NCBI GenBank assembly: GCA_900547225.1
Contig: URFW01000003.1
Span: 1-64,000, forward strand
Reading direction: 5' to 3'
DNA: 64,000 nucleotides
From: an uncultured Mycoplasmatota bacterium
GTDB lineage: Bacteria; Bacillota_I; Bacilli_A; RF39; UBA660
Part shown: positions 57,376-64,000 of the stretch, in pieces
Position numbering within the stretch: the first letter of the stretch is position 1
Layout of the letters: each line of letters starts with the position of its first letter
Translations under genes and position numbers: made by a program
Notes under the pieces: model-generated
Database searches by the model: none
What the model was told of the DNA's origin: nothing
Seen by the model: only the letters and a program-made list of their open reading frames with translations

Positions 57376-59988
57376 ATGAATAAATATAATAAAAACGGAC
57401 TAAGTGATAAAGAAGTTATTAAAAGTAAGGAAAAATATGGTACTAATGAAATTAAAAAAGGCAAAACTAATAGCTTTCTATCTTTATTAATAGAGTCTTT
57501 AGGAGACCCTATAATTAAAATATTGTTAATTGCACTTGCGATAAAAGTGGTTTTCTTATTTAGAGACTTTGATTGGTTTGAAACACTTGGAATTTTAATA
57601 GCAATCTTTTTAGCCTCTTTTATATCAACTATTTCAGAGTATGGAAGTGAAAAAGCCTTTGAAAAACTAAAAGAAGAATCATTAAAGTTAAAATGTAAAG
57701 TTAAAAGAAATGGGAAAACAACAGAAATTTCATTTGATGAAGTTGTTGTAGGGGACGTTGTTTTATTAGAATCAGGTGATAAAATACCTGCAGATGGTGT
57801 TGTTATAGATGGTTTTTTATATGTTAATGAATCATCCATAAACGGTGAATCAAAAGAGGTACATAAAGAAAAATATTCATATGGAAACATAAAAGATGAA
57901 AACAAGTTATATAGAGGTTGTGTCGTATGTGAAGGTGCCGCATTATCAGTTATAACGGATGTTGGTGATAATACTTTCTATGGCAAGATTGCTAGGGAGC
58001 TTCAAGAAAAAAAGAACGAAAGTCCTCTTAAAATAAGGCTTAGATCACTTGCTAAAGTAATTAGTACGTTTGGTTATATAGGAGCTTTTTTAGCATCTGT
58101 TTCATATCTTTTTTCCAATATAATCGTTAGAAATAATTTTAATTTAGGATTAATAATGGATACCATAACAAACATTCCGCTTATGATGAATTATGTTATA
58201 TATGCTCTTACGCTTGCGGTTACCATCATAATTGTTTCTGTACCAGAAGGGCTTCCAATGATGATAACCCTTGTTTTATCATCAAATATGAAAAGAATGC
58301 TTAAGAATAATGTTTTGGTAAGAAAAATGGTAGGTATAGAAACAGCGGGATGTATAAATATATTATTTAGTGATAAGACAGGTACAATAACAACTGGTAA
58401 TTTATCTTGTGAAAGTATATTAGATGGTAACTTAAGTGTATATAAAAAAGAAAATGAACTTAAAGATAACACATACTCAAAAATATTAAAAACATCTATG
58501 GTAGTAAACAATATGTCATCATACGATAATGATAAGGTAATAGGAGGAAACATAACTGATAGATGCTTATTATCGTTTTATAAGCCATTTAAAATAGATG
58601 GTATAAAAATAATTAAACAGATACCATTTAATAGTAAAAATAAATATATGATTACCGTTATAGATGATAAAATGATTAGAAACTTAATAAAAGGTGCACC
58701 AGAAGTATTATTAGATAAATGTAAATATTATTATGATAAAAATGGTAGAAAAGAATTATTCTTAAATAAAAGTAAGATAGAAGAAAAAATAAAAAACGCT
58801 ACATCAAATGGAGTTAGGGTAATTGTTTTAGCAAGTAGTGATAACATAAATGCTACTATTTTTAATGACTTAGTTTTTGTAGGGGCAATATTTATTAAAG
58901 ATCCGGTAAGAAAGGAAGCAAAAGAAGGAATTAGGTTAGTTAGTAATGCTTCTATTAAAACGGTTATGATAACTGGTGATAATAAAAATACGGCAGAGGC
59001 TATCGCAAGGGAAGTAGGGCTTGTAACTGATAGTAGTGATGTTATTATTACGTCAGAAGAGTTAAACGCTTTAAGTGATAGTGAAGTAAAAAGAATGCTT
59101 CCTAAATTAAAAGTTGTATCACGAAGTCTTCCACAAGATAAATCAAGACTAGTTAGACTATCAAATGAAATGGGACTTGTAACTGGCATGACAGGGGATG
59201 GGGTAAATGATGCACCAGCACTTAAAAGAGCGGATGTAGGTTTTGCCTTTGGCTCTGGTAGTGAAGTTGCAAAAGAAGCAAGTGACATAGTAATACTTGA
59301 TAATAACTTTTTATCAATTGCTAAGGCGGTTTTGTTTGGCAGAACCATATTTAAAAGCATTAGAAAGTTTATTATATTTCAGTTAACCGTTAACTTATGT
59401 GCACTTAGTATATCAATAATAGGCCCTTTTATCGGTGTTGAAACTCCTGTTACGGTAATACAAATGCTGTGGATAAATATGGTTATGGATACGCTTGCAG
59501 CCCTTGCATTTGCATTTGAACCTCCTTTGCTAGAATACATGAATGAAAAATCTAAGAAAAAGGATGAAAGTATAATTAATTCTTATATGGTAAGTGAAAT
59601 AGTTATAACCGGAATTTATACTACATTACTTTGTATTTTGTTTTTAAAACTCCCATTTATTAAAGAATTATTTTTAAGTGATAAATCATTTATGACAGCA
59701 TTTTTTGGCCTTTTCATATTCGCGGGCATATTTAATTGTTTTAATGCTCATACAAGTAGAATTAACATACTTGCTCATTTATATAAGAATAAGATGTTTA
59801 TAATTGTTATTTCCTTTATTGTAATAGTTCAAATAATTCTTATGTATTATGGTGGTGATATGTTTAGAACAAGTCCTCTTACGTTAAAAGAATTTATAAT
59901 TATGATATTAATATCACTTTCGGTAATACCAGTTGATGTGCTAAGAAAGATTGTTTCTAAGAAATATGGTAAAACTGGAAGCGTGTGA
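57376..59988 (+). CDS. P-type calcium-translocating ATPase
   Basis: 870 residues. P-loop phosphorylation motif SDKTGTITTG, the actuator ESSINGESKEVH (with TGE-like NGES), the hinge TGDGVNDAPALKRADVGFAFG, and transmembrane motif VSVPEGLPM are those of P2-type (PMCA/SERCA-like) pumps. N-terminal cytosolic region GLSDKEVIKSKEKYGTNEI.. is typical. It exports Ca2+ from the cytosol; the sequence resembles the P2B group more than P2A, without an autoinhibitory tail that I recognise. Strong AGGAGG at 57365. Own transcription unit. Confidence 0.94.
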   Translation: MNKYNKNGLSDKEVIKSKEKYGTNEIKKGKTNSFLSLLIESLGDPIIKILLIALAIKVVFLFRDFDWFETLGILIAIFLASFISTISEYGSEKAFEKLKEESLKLKCKVKRNGKTTEISFDEVVVGDVVLLESGDKIPADGVVIDGFLYVNESSINGESKEVHKEKYSYGNIKDENKLYRGCVVCEGAALSVITDVGDNTFYGKIARELQEKKNESPLKIRLRSLAKVISTFGYIGAFLASVSYLFSNIIVRNNFNLGLIMDTITNIPLMMNYVIYALTLAVTIIIVSVPEGLPMMITLVLSSNMKRMLKNNVLVRKMVGIETAGCINILFSDKTGTITTGNLSCESILDGNLSVYKKENELKDNTYSKILKTSMVVNNMSSYDNDKVIGGNITDRCLLSFYKPFKIDGIKIIKQIPFNSKNKYMITVIDDKMIRNLIKGAPEVLLDKCKYYYDKNGRKELFLNKSKIEEKIKNATSNGVRVIVLASSDNINATIFNDLVFVGAIFIKDPVRKEAKEGIRLVSNASIKTVMITGDNKNTAEAIAREVGLVTDSSDVIITSEELNALSDSEVKRMLPKLKVVSRSLPQDKSRLVRLSNEMGLVTGMTGDGVNDAPALKRADVGFAFGSGSEVAKEASDIVILDNNFLSIAKAVLFGRTIFKSIRKFIIFQLTVNLCALSISIIGPFIGVETPVTVIQMLWINMVMDTLAALAFAFEPPLLEYMNEKSKKKDESIINSYMVSEIVITGIYTTLLCILFLKLPFIKELFLSDKSFMTAFFGLFIFAGIFNCFNAHTSRINILAHLYKNKMFIIVISFIVIVQIILMYYGGDMFRTSPLTLKEFIIMILISLSVIPVDVLRKIVSKKYGKTGSV

Positions 59989-60041
59989 TTTTGACTAAAA
60001 CAAGAAAAAATGATAATATATGCACGTAAGAGGTGATATAT

Positions 60042-60914
60042 GTGAATCCTGATGTTGATTTAAATGATGTAGAAGCAAGAGAATATATAGCTTTATTATT
60101 TGATGGATATGAAAAAAGAAAAAAAGAAAAAAAGCTATATAAACATGATAATGTTCCTGAAATTATAATAAAGACATATTATACTTATGTAAAAAAACCC
60201 TCATTTGACAGACTTCTTTATAATTTTAAGAGACGATATTTATATAATGAGAACAAAATGGAACAGGTTCATAGCATAGAGGAACAAAAAGGGTTATCTT
60301 GCGTGTATGATTATGTTAATAAAAGAAAGGATGTAGAAAATATTTCGATATATGATTTATCATATATTCATGAAGCACTTTATTCAAAAGCAAAACACCC
60401 AGAGTTTGGAGGAAGGTATAGAAACCAAGATATTTATTTATTAAGTGAGGATGATGGCATTATTAATGGTGGTAACGTTGAACTTTGTCCTTACTGGAAT
60501 ATAACACATGAAATGAATCTTTTAAGACCAGAAGTTGATGAATTAGTTAAAAGTGGTATTAGATTGGGACAAAATTCTGATCCAAATGAAATATTAAAGT
60601 ATATAAATGATTGTGTTATATTAAAGTGCAAATTAATAAAAATACATCCGTTTAGAGATGGCAATGGAAGAAGTATTAGAGCATTTATTAATCTTTTATT
60701 TAAACTAGCTAATATACCACCCGTATATATAGAAAATAAAGAAAAATATAAATACCAAGAAGCAATGAATAACGCACTTGTATTAAATGATTATACCGAT
60801 ATTTTTGATTTTTATAATTTTAAGATTTGTGATTCTATAATGGCTTTAGATCTTGCAGTGAAAAATGATATATCATTCAATGATTATGAAGAATCAAAGA
60901 ATAAGGTGAAATAA
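60042..60914 (+). CDS. Fic-domain protein (AMPylator-like)
   Basis: 290 residues. The active-site loop is complete: IHPFRDGNGRSIRAFINLLFKL, matching HPFx(D/E)GNGRxxR with catalytic His. The flap region EFGGRYRNQDIYLLSE is typical. Fic enzymes transfer AMP or another nucleotide to a hydroxyl residue of a target protein. No clear inhibitory (S/T)xxxE(G/N) motif is visible. GTG 60042 is preferred; in-frame GTG 60033 lies in AAGAGGTGAT. It ends 3 nt before queH, so the genes are co-transcribed. Confidence 0.92.
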   Translation: MNPDVDLNDVEAREYIALLFDGYEKRKKEKKLYKHDNVPEIIIKTYYTYVKKPSFDRLLYNFKRRYLYNENKMEQVHSIEEQKGLSCVYDYVNKRKDVENISIYDLSYIHEALYSKAKHPEFGGRYRNQDIYLLSEDDGIINGGNVELCPYWNITHEMNLLRPEVDELVKSGIRLGQNSDPNEILKYINDCVILKCKLIKIHPFRDGNGRSIRAFINLLFKLANIPPVYIENKEKYKYQEAMNNALVLNDYTDIFDFYNFKICDSIMALDLAVKNDISFNDYEESKNKVK

Positions 60915-60916
60915 TA

Positions 60917-61483
60917 ATGAAATTATTATTACATACGTGTTGTGCACCTTGTAGTGTGTACTGCATAGAAGAATTAAAAAAAGAAAATATTGATATAACA
61001 AGCTTTTGGTATAATCCAAACATTCATCCATATAAGGAATATGAAGCAAGGCTTGAAACGTTAAAAAACTATGACGAAAAAATAGGTATACCATTAATAA
61101 TTGATGATTATTATGGCCTTAGAGAGTTTTGCAAAAACGTAGTAGATAAGTTGGATAATAGATGTGGTTATTGCTATTTATGTAGATTAGAAAAGACTGC
61201 TAAATATGCTAAGGAAAATGGCTTTGATGCTTTTTCAACAACCCTTTTAATTAGTCCATACCAAGACCACGAATTATTAAAAAAGACAGGAGATATGTTA
61301 TCTAAAAAGTATGGTATAGAATTCTTATACAAAGACTTTAGACCGGGATTTAGATATGGTCAAAATAAGGCTAGAGAATTAGGACTTTATATGCAAAAAT
61401 ACTGTGGATGTGTATTTAGTGAAGAAGAAAGGTACGAAAAATTAATAAATAAAAATAAAAAAATAAACGATAGTTATAAATAA
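60917..61483 (+). CDS. queH: Epoxyqueuosine reductase QueH
   Basis: Last step of queuosine synthesis in tRNA: reduces epoxyqueuosine. The family (formerly DUF208) needs clustered cysteines: HTCCAPCSVYC at the N-terminus and RCGYCYLCRLEKTAKYA in the middle, giving the iron-sulfur and metal ligands. NPNIHPYKEYEARLETL and YKDFRPGF are diagnostic. 188 aa, normal. Co-transcribed with the Fic gene. tRNA-His here is a natural Q-tRNA target. Confidence 0.94.
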   Translation: MKLLLHTCCAPCSVYCIEELKKENIDITSFWYNPNIHPYKEYEARLETLKNYDEKIGIPLIIDDYYGLREFCKNVVDKLDNRCGYCYLCRLEKTAKYAKENGFDAFSTTLLISPYQDHELLKKTGDMLSKKYGIEFLYKDFRPGFRYGQNKARELGLYMQKYCGCVFSEEERYEKLINKNKKINDSYK

Positions 61484-61486
61484 CCC

Positions 61487-61515
61487 TTAACTAAAAATAA
61501 AATATTTGTTATAAT
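61487..61515 (+). promoter_or_regulatory. Promoter of the prs leader
   Basis: TTAACT (61487-61492), 17 nt, TATAAT (61510-61515). Confidence 0.7.
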
Positions 61516-61536
61516 TAAATTGTAAGAGGTATTAAT

Positions 61537-61623
61537 ATGATAGTAAATGAAACATTTAAAAATTATTTTGTTATGAATTTATTATCTAATACTATTACTA
61601 TATATTTTGATTTAAAGAACTAA
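61537..61623 (+). CDS. Leader peptide (28 codons) upstream of prs
   Basis: ATG 61537 follows AAGAGGT. The peptide starts MIVNETFKNYFVMNLL and ends IYFDLKN; its stop (61621-61623) lies in the left arm of a terminator hairpin, so a ribosome finishing the leader would melt it. Leader/terminator pairs of this design control pyrimidine genes in E. coli (pyrBI). Confidence 0.45.
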   Translation: MIVNETFKNYFVMNLLSNTITIYFDLKN

Positions 61624-61646
61624 CACTTTTTTTGTGTTAGTTTTTT
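61618..61646 (+). terminator. Leader terminator/attenuator before prs
   Basis: AACTAACAC (61618-61626), T7 loop, GTGTTAGTT (61634-61642), T run; located between the leader ORF and AGGAGGG of prs. Confidence 0.8.
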
Positions 61647-61667
61647 ATATTTTGGAGGGAGTAAAAT

Positions 61668-62774
61668 ATGAGCAGTAAGTACGAAGATGAACTAGGTCTT
61701 ATCGTAATGGATAATTGTAAGGAACTTGGCAATAAAATAGACCAAAATATTATGCAAAGAAGGAGTAAAAAGGATAGTTTTATAATACCTACAAACTTAG
61801 TTAGGTTTAATAATGGTGAAGGTAAAGCAGTTATAGAAGATTCTGTAAGAGATAAGGATTTATACATTATATCTGATATAGGGAATCATAGCATGACATA
61901 CAAAATGTATGGGTACATAAATCATATGGGCCCTGATGAACATTTTATGGACATTAAAAGGGTTATATCTGCAGTTAGAGGACAAGCAGATAGGGTAACT
62001 GTTGTTATGCCACTTTTATATGAATCAAGGCAACATAGAAGAAAGGGAAGAGAATCACTTGATTGTGCACTTGCACTTCAAGAATTACAAAATTTAGGAG
62101 TAAGTACAATAGTTACTTTTGATGTTCATGATCCAAATATTCAAAATGCCGTACCAACTAGTATGTCATTCGAAAATTTTTATCCAACAAATACCATTTT
62201 AAAGGAGTTTATAAAAAATGAAGAGTTTGATCCAGAAACAGTAAAATTTATAAGTCCGGATACAGGAGCGATGGATAGAGCTAAATATTATGCTAATATG
62301 TTCCAGGCGGATGTTGGTATGTTTCACAAAAGAAGGGATTATAGCAAAATAGTAGATGGTAAAAACCCAATAGTTGCGCATAACTATTTAGGAGGTAATT
62401 TAGAAGGTGAAACAGCGATAGTGGTAGATGATATGATTGCATCTGGTACATCTATGTTGGAAGTTGCAGTGGATTTAAAGAAAAGAGGGGCTAGAAAGGT
62501 GTTTTTAATATCAACTTTTTCTATGTTTACTAATGGGCTTGAATGCTTTAACAAAGCTTTTGAAGAAGGCTTATTTGAAAAACTTTATTCTACTAATTTG
62601 ACATACGTAGATAAAGATGCTCTAACAAAACCTTGGTATGAACAGATAGATTGTTCTAATTACGCATCAGATATAATTAATACTTTAAATACAAGTGGTT
62701 CTATTTCAGAACTTAAAAATGGTAAACAAAAAATACTTACTATGTTAGAGAATAAGAAAAATGGAGAATTATAA
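61668..62774 (+). CDS. prs: Ribose-phosphate pyrophosphokinase (PRPP synthetase)
   Basis: Makes PRPP from ribose-5-phosphate and ATP, feeding nucleotide, His, Trp and NAD synthesis. Key motifs: the flexible loop around RQHRRKGRESLDC, the ATP/catalytic stretch ISPDTGAMDRAKYYANMF then FHKRRDYS, and the PRPP loop AIVVDDMIASGTS. At 368 aa it is longer than the usual 310-320; the extra residues lie near the N-terminus and in GYINHMGPDEHFMD. It sits behind a uORF/terminator leader. RBS TGGAGGGAG. Confidence 0.93.
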   Translation: MSSKYEDELGLIVMDNCKELGNKIDQNIMQRRSKKDSFIIPTNLVRFNNGEGKAVIEDSVRDKDLYIISDIGNHSMTYKMYGYINHMGPDEHFMDIKRVISAVRGQADRVTVVMPLLYESRQHRRKGRESLDCALALQELQNLGVSTIVTFDVHDPNIQNAVPTSMSFENFYPTNTILKEFIKNEEFDPETVKFISPDTGAMDRAKYYANMFQADVGMFHKRRDYSKIVDGKNPIVAHNYLGGNLEGETAIVVDDMIASGTSMLEVAVDLKKRGARKVFLISTFSMFTNGLECFNKAFEEGLFEKLYSTNLTYVDKDALTKPWYEQIDCSNYASDIINTLNTSGSISELKNGKQKILTMLENKKNGEL

Positions 62775-62823
62775 TTTAAATTCTTCATTTTTTGTAGTAT
62801 AATTAAGTGGTAGGAGGGATATT

Positions 62824-63438
62824 ATGACATTATTTTTATTAATTTTAATTGCAGTAATGACATTAGTTACTATGGTATGCTCAATAATTGTTACCATCAT
62901 AGAAGTAAAAGATAAAAAGGCTCAAGATCTTGTAAAAAAAGCACTTGGAATAACTAGTATTGTACTTTTAGTAGCTTTGGTTATAGGTGCTTCTGTTGGA
63001 GTTTCACATATGGATAAGACGAAAAGTAACAATAAAACAACTACTACCGAATCATCATCAGATTCTAGTCAAACCGCTTTAGAACAAGCAGGATTTAACA
63101 AGGTTAGTATTGATGAATATTTAAATCTAATTAAGAGTAGTGATAAGCAAATTATCTTAATTGCAAGACCTACTTGTGGATATTGTGAAAAATTTACCCC
63201 AATATTAAAACAAGCTATGGAAGATATGAATTTAACTATTAACTATGTTAATACTGATAATTTCTCTAGTGATGATTGGTCTAAATTTCAAAATTCATTT
63301 GATTATTTAGCGTCTAATGAATGGGGTACACCACTTACTTTAATAGTACAAAATGGTGAAATTGTGGATAAAAACAATGGTTATGTTGAATTAGATGCAA
63401 TTAAAGAATTTTTTACTAAAAATGGTTTAGGTAAATAA
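62824..63438 (+). CDS. Membrane-anchored thioredoxin-like protein
   Basis: 204 residues. Two membrane spans at the N-terminus (LFLLILIAVMTLVTMVCSIIVTII and ALGITSIVLLVALVIGASVGV), a Thr/Ser-rich linker, then a thioredoxin-like fold with active site CGYC (IARPTCGYCEKFTPILKQAMED) and a cis-Pro loop EWGTPLTLI. It acts on thiols outside the membrane. A small cluster with the PH-domain gene at 63441. RBS AGGAGGGATATT. Confidence 0.88.
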   Translation: MTLFLLILIAVMTLVTMVCSIIVTIIEVKDKKAQDLVKKALGITSIVLLVALVIGASVGVSHMDKTKSNNKTTTTESSSDSSQTALEQAGFNKVSIDEYLNLIKSSDKQIILIARPTCGYCEKFTPILKQAMEDMNLTINYVNTDNFSSDDWSKFQNSFDYLASNEWGTPLTLIVQNGEIVDKNNGYVELDAIKEFFTKNGLGK

Positions 63439-63440
63439 TT

Positions 63441-63881
63441 ATGAAACAAGAAGTTTATGAAAGTTGCAGAAATTTTATAAAAAAATATCCTAGAACAGTT
63501 GCTTTTAGAATAAAAAAACATTCATCTGTTGTAGAACAACATATAAATGATGATGAAGTTGTTTTGTATAGTTTTGTAGGTCAAAAAAACTCTAATTTAT
63601 TGCAACCATTTTTTACAACAGTAGTGGTTTTTACTAATAAAAGAATGCTGCTTGGTCAAAAAAAATATTTGGGAAGATATTATTATACTTCTATAACACC
63701 TGATATGTTAAATGATTTTGAACTTAAAACCAGTTTGTTTTTTGGTTCTGTAGAAATAGACACGGTGAAGGAACATTTTTTTATAAATTGCTTAGATAAA
63801 AGATCACTTCCATCAATTGAAGATGCTTTATCTAAATATATGGTTAATGAAAAGTTGAAATATTTAAAAAAGAACTTATAA
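63441..63881 (+). CDS. Bacterial PH-domain protein
   Basis: 146 residues beginning 3 nt after the previous stop, so probably translationally coupled. The strands DDEVVLYSFVGQKN and VVVFTNKRMLLGQKKYLG plus the terminal helix are typical of bPH_1/bPH_3 domains (YdeI/YvbH-like). No membrane span. Bacterial PH domains bind lipids or stress-related ligands; function here unknown. Confidence 0.8.
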   Translation: MKQEVYESCRNFIKKYPRTVAFRIKKHSSVVEQHINDDEVVLYSFVGQKNSNLLQPFFTTVVVFTNKRMLLGQKKYLGRYYYTSITPDMLNDFELKTSLFFGSVEIDTVKEHFFINCLDKRSLPSIEDALSKYMVNEKLKYLKKNL

Positions 63882-63892
63882 GAAGTTCTTTT
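63868..63892 (+). terminator. Terminator
   Basis: AAGAACTT (63870-63877) pairs with AAGTTCTT (63883-63890), T run. Confidence 0.75.
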
Positions 63893-63942
63893 AATTTACA
63901 AAAATTTAGTTATAATATATAATTAATGTGAGGTGGTTAAAC

Positions 63943-64000
63943 GTGATACGAAAAAGAAAACAAGAAGAGGAATTTTTAGAAAAAAGTAATAGAGCCTTAA
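63943..64000 (+). CDS. Start of a gene cut by the window end
   Basis: GTG 63943 follows GTGAGGTGG and opens a frame reading MIRKRKQEEEFLEKSNRAL to the end of the window. A TATAAT box lies at about 63911. Too little sequence to assign; the start resembles enzymes of the dGTPase/HD type only vaguely. Confidence 0.55.
   Translation, partial: MIRKRKQEEEFLEKSNRAL

Noticed and set aside
48741..59988. Mycoplasma-type genetic code (TGA = Trp)
   Set aside because: Several intact genes end with TGA followed by terminators or the next gene, and tryptophans in conserved motifs use TGG.
60033..61483. Fic-based toxin-antitoxin module (Fic plus antitoxin)
   Set aside because: The adjacent gene is QueH, an enzyme with complete motifs, not a FicA-like antitoxin, and no antitoxin gene is on the other side.

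Overview
This window comes from a very AT-rich (visibly about 70-75% A+T), tightly packed bacterial chromosome. Gene content points to the Bacilli, probably a small-genome gut lineage near the Mollicutes such as RF39; that placement is inference. Evidence: an HrcA/CIRCE heat-shock regulon, AAGGAGG-type ribosome binding sites, YlmH, GpmA, phosphoketolase, a SipW/TasA-type secretion cluster and collagen-like surface proteins, but no spore-coat or phage genes I can name. TGA is a stop here (for example at the ends of the GH25 lysozyme and Ca-ATPase genes) and tryptophan uses TGG, so the mycoplasma code does not apply.

Layout. 1-8.4 kb: the end of a tandem-repeat protein, CIRCE-controlled clpB, a membrane thioredoxin, rsmI, small unknowns and dinB. 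8.4-15.6 kb: tRNA-His, a YunG-UDG fusion, a Cys-rich secreted protein, ylmH, a MATE-cytidylate-kinase fusion behind an RNA leader, murI and a flavoprotein. 15.6-25.6 kb: a surface island with a TPR glycosyltransferase, three collagen-like proteins, a beta-helix/WxL-like protein, a CnaB/transthyretin-like gene split by a frameshift, and TasA-like material with a decaying neighbour. 25.7-41.3 kb: metal permease, gpmA, a candidate structured small RNA, sirtuin, an ABC exporter behind a leader-peptide attenuator, CIRCE-controlled hsp20, a PlsC-like acyltransferase, a pseudo-histidine-kinase, phosphoketolase and an XRE-LemA pair. 41.6-53.6 kb: envelope and metabolic genes, then a TasA-like x3 / SipW-like peptidase / TasA-like / DUF5305-like cluster. 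53.6-64 kb: tRNA-Gln, tRNA-Glu and gltX; a candidate type I toxin-antitoxin locus; a compact UvrD-like helicase; a Ca-ATPase; Fic; queH; prs behind a uORF/terminator leader; thioredoxin and PH-domain genes.

Strongest hunt results: (i) two CIRCE operators identical over 27 nt, each holding the -35 box of a 17-nt-spaced promoter; (ii) a 20-codon leader peptide with mutually exclusive hairpins before the ABC exporter; (iii) a 26-aa hydrophobic peptide with a sequestered ribosome binding site and a convergent antisense promoter; (iv) a promoter-terminator unit that folds as an H-type pseudoknot small RNA; (v) leader terminators before the MATE fusion and prs; (vi) several genes broken by a single-base shift, mostly at short A runs. 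Coordinates and pairings were worked out by eye; no search or folding program was run.
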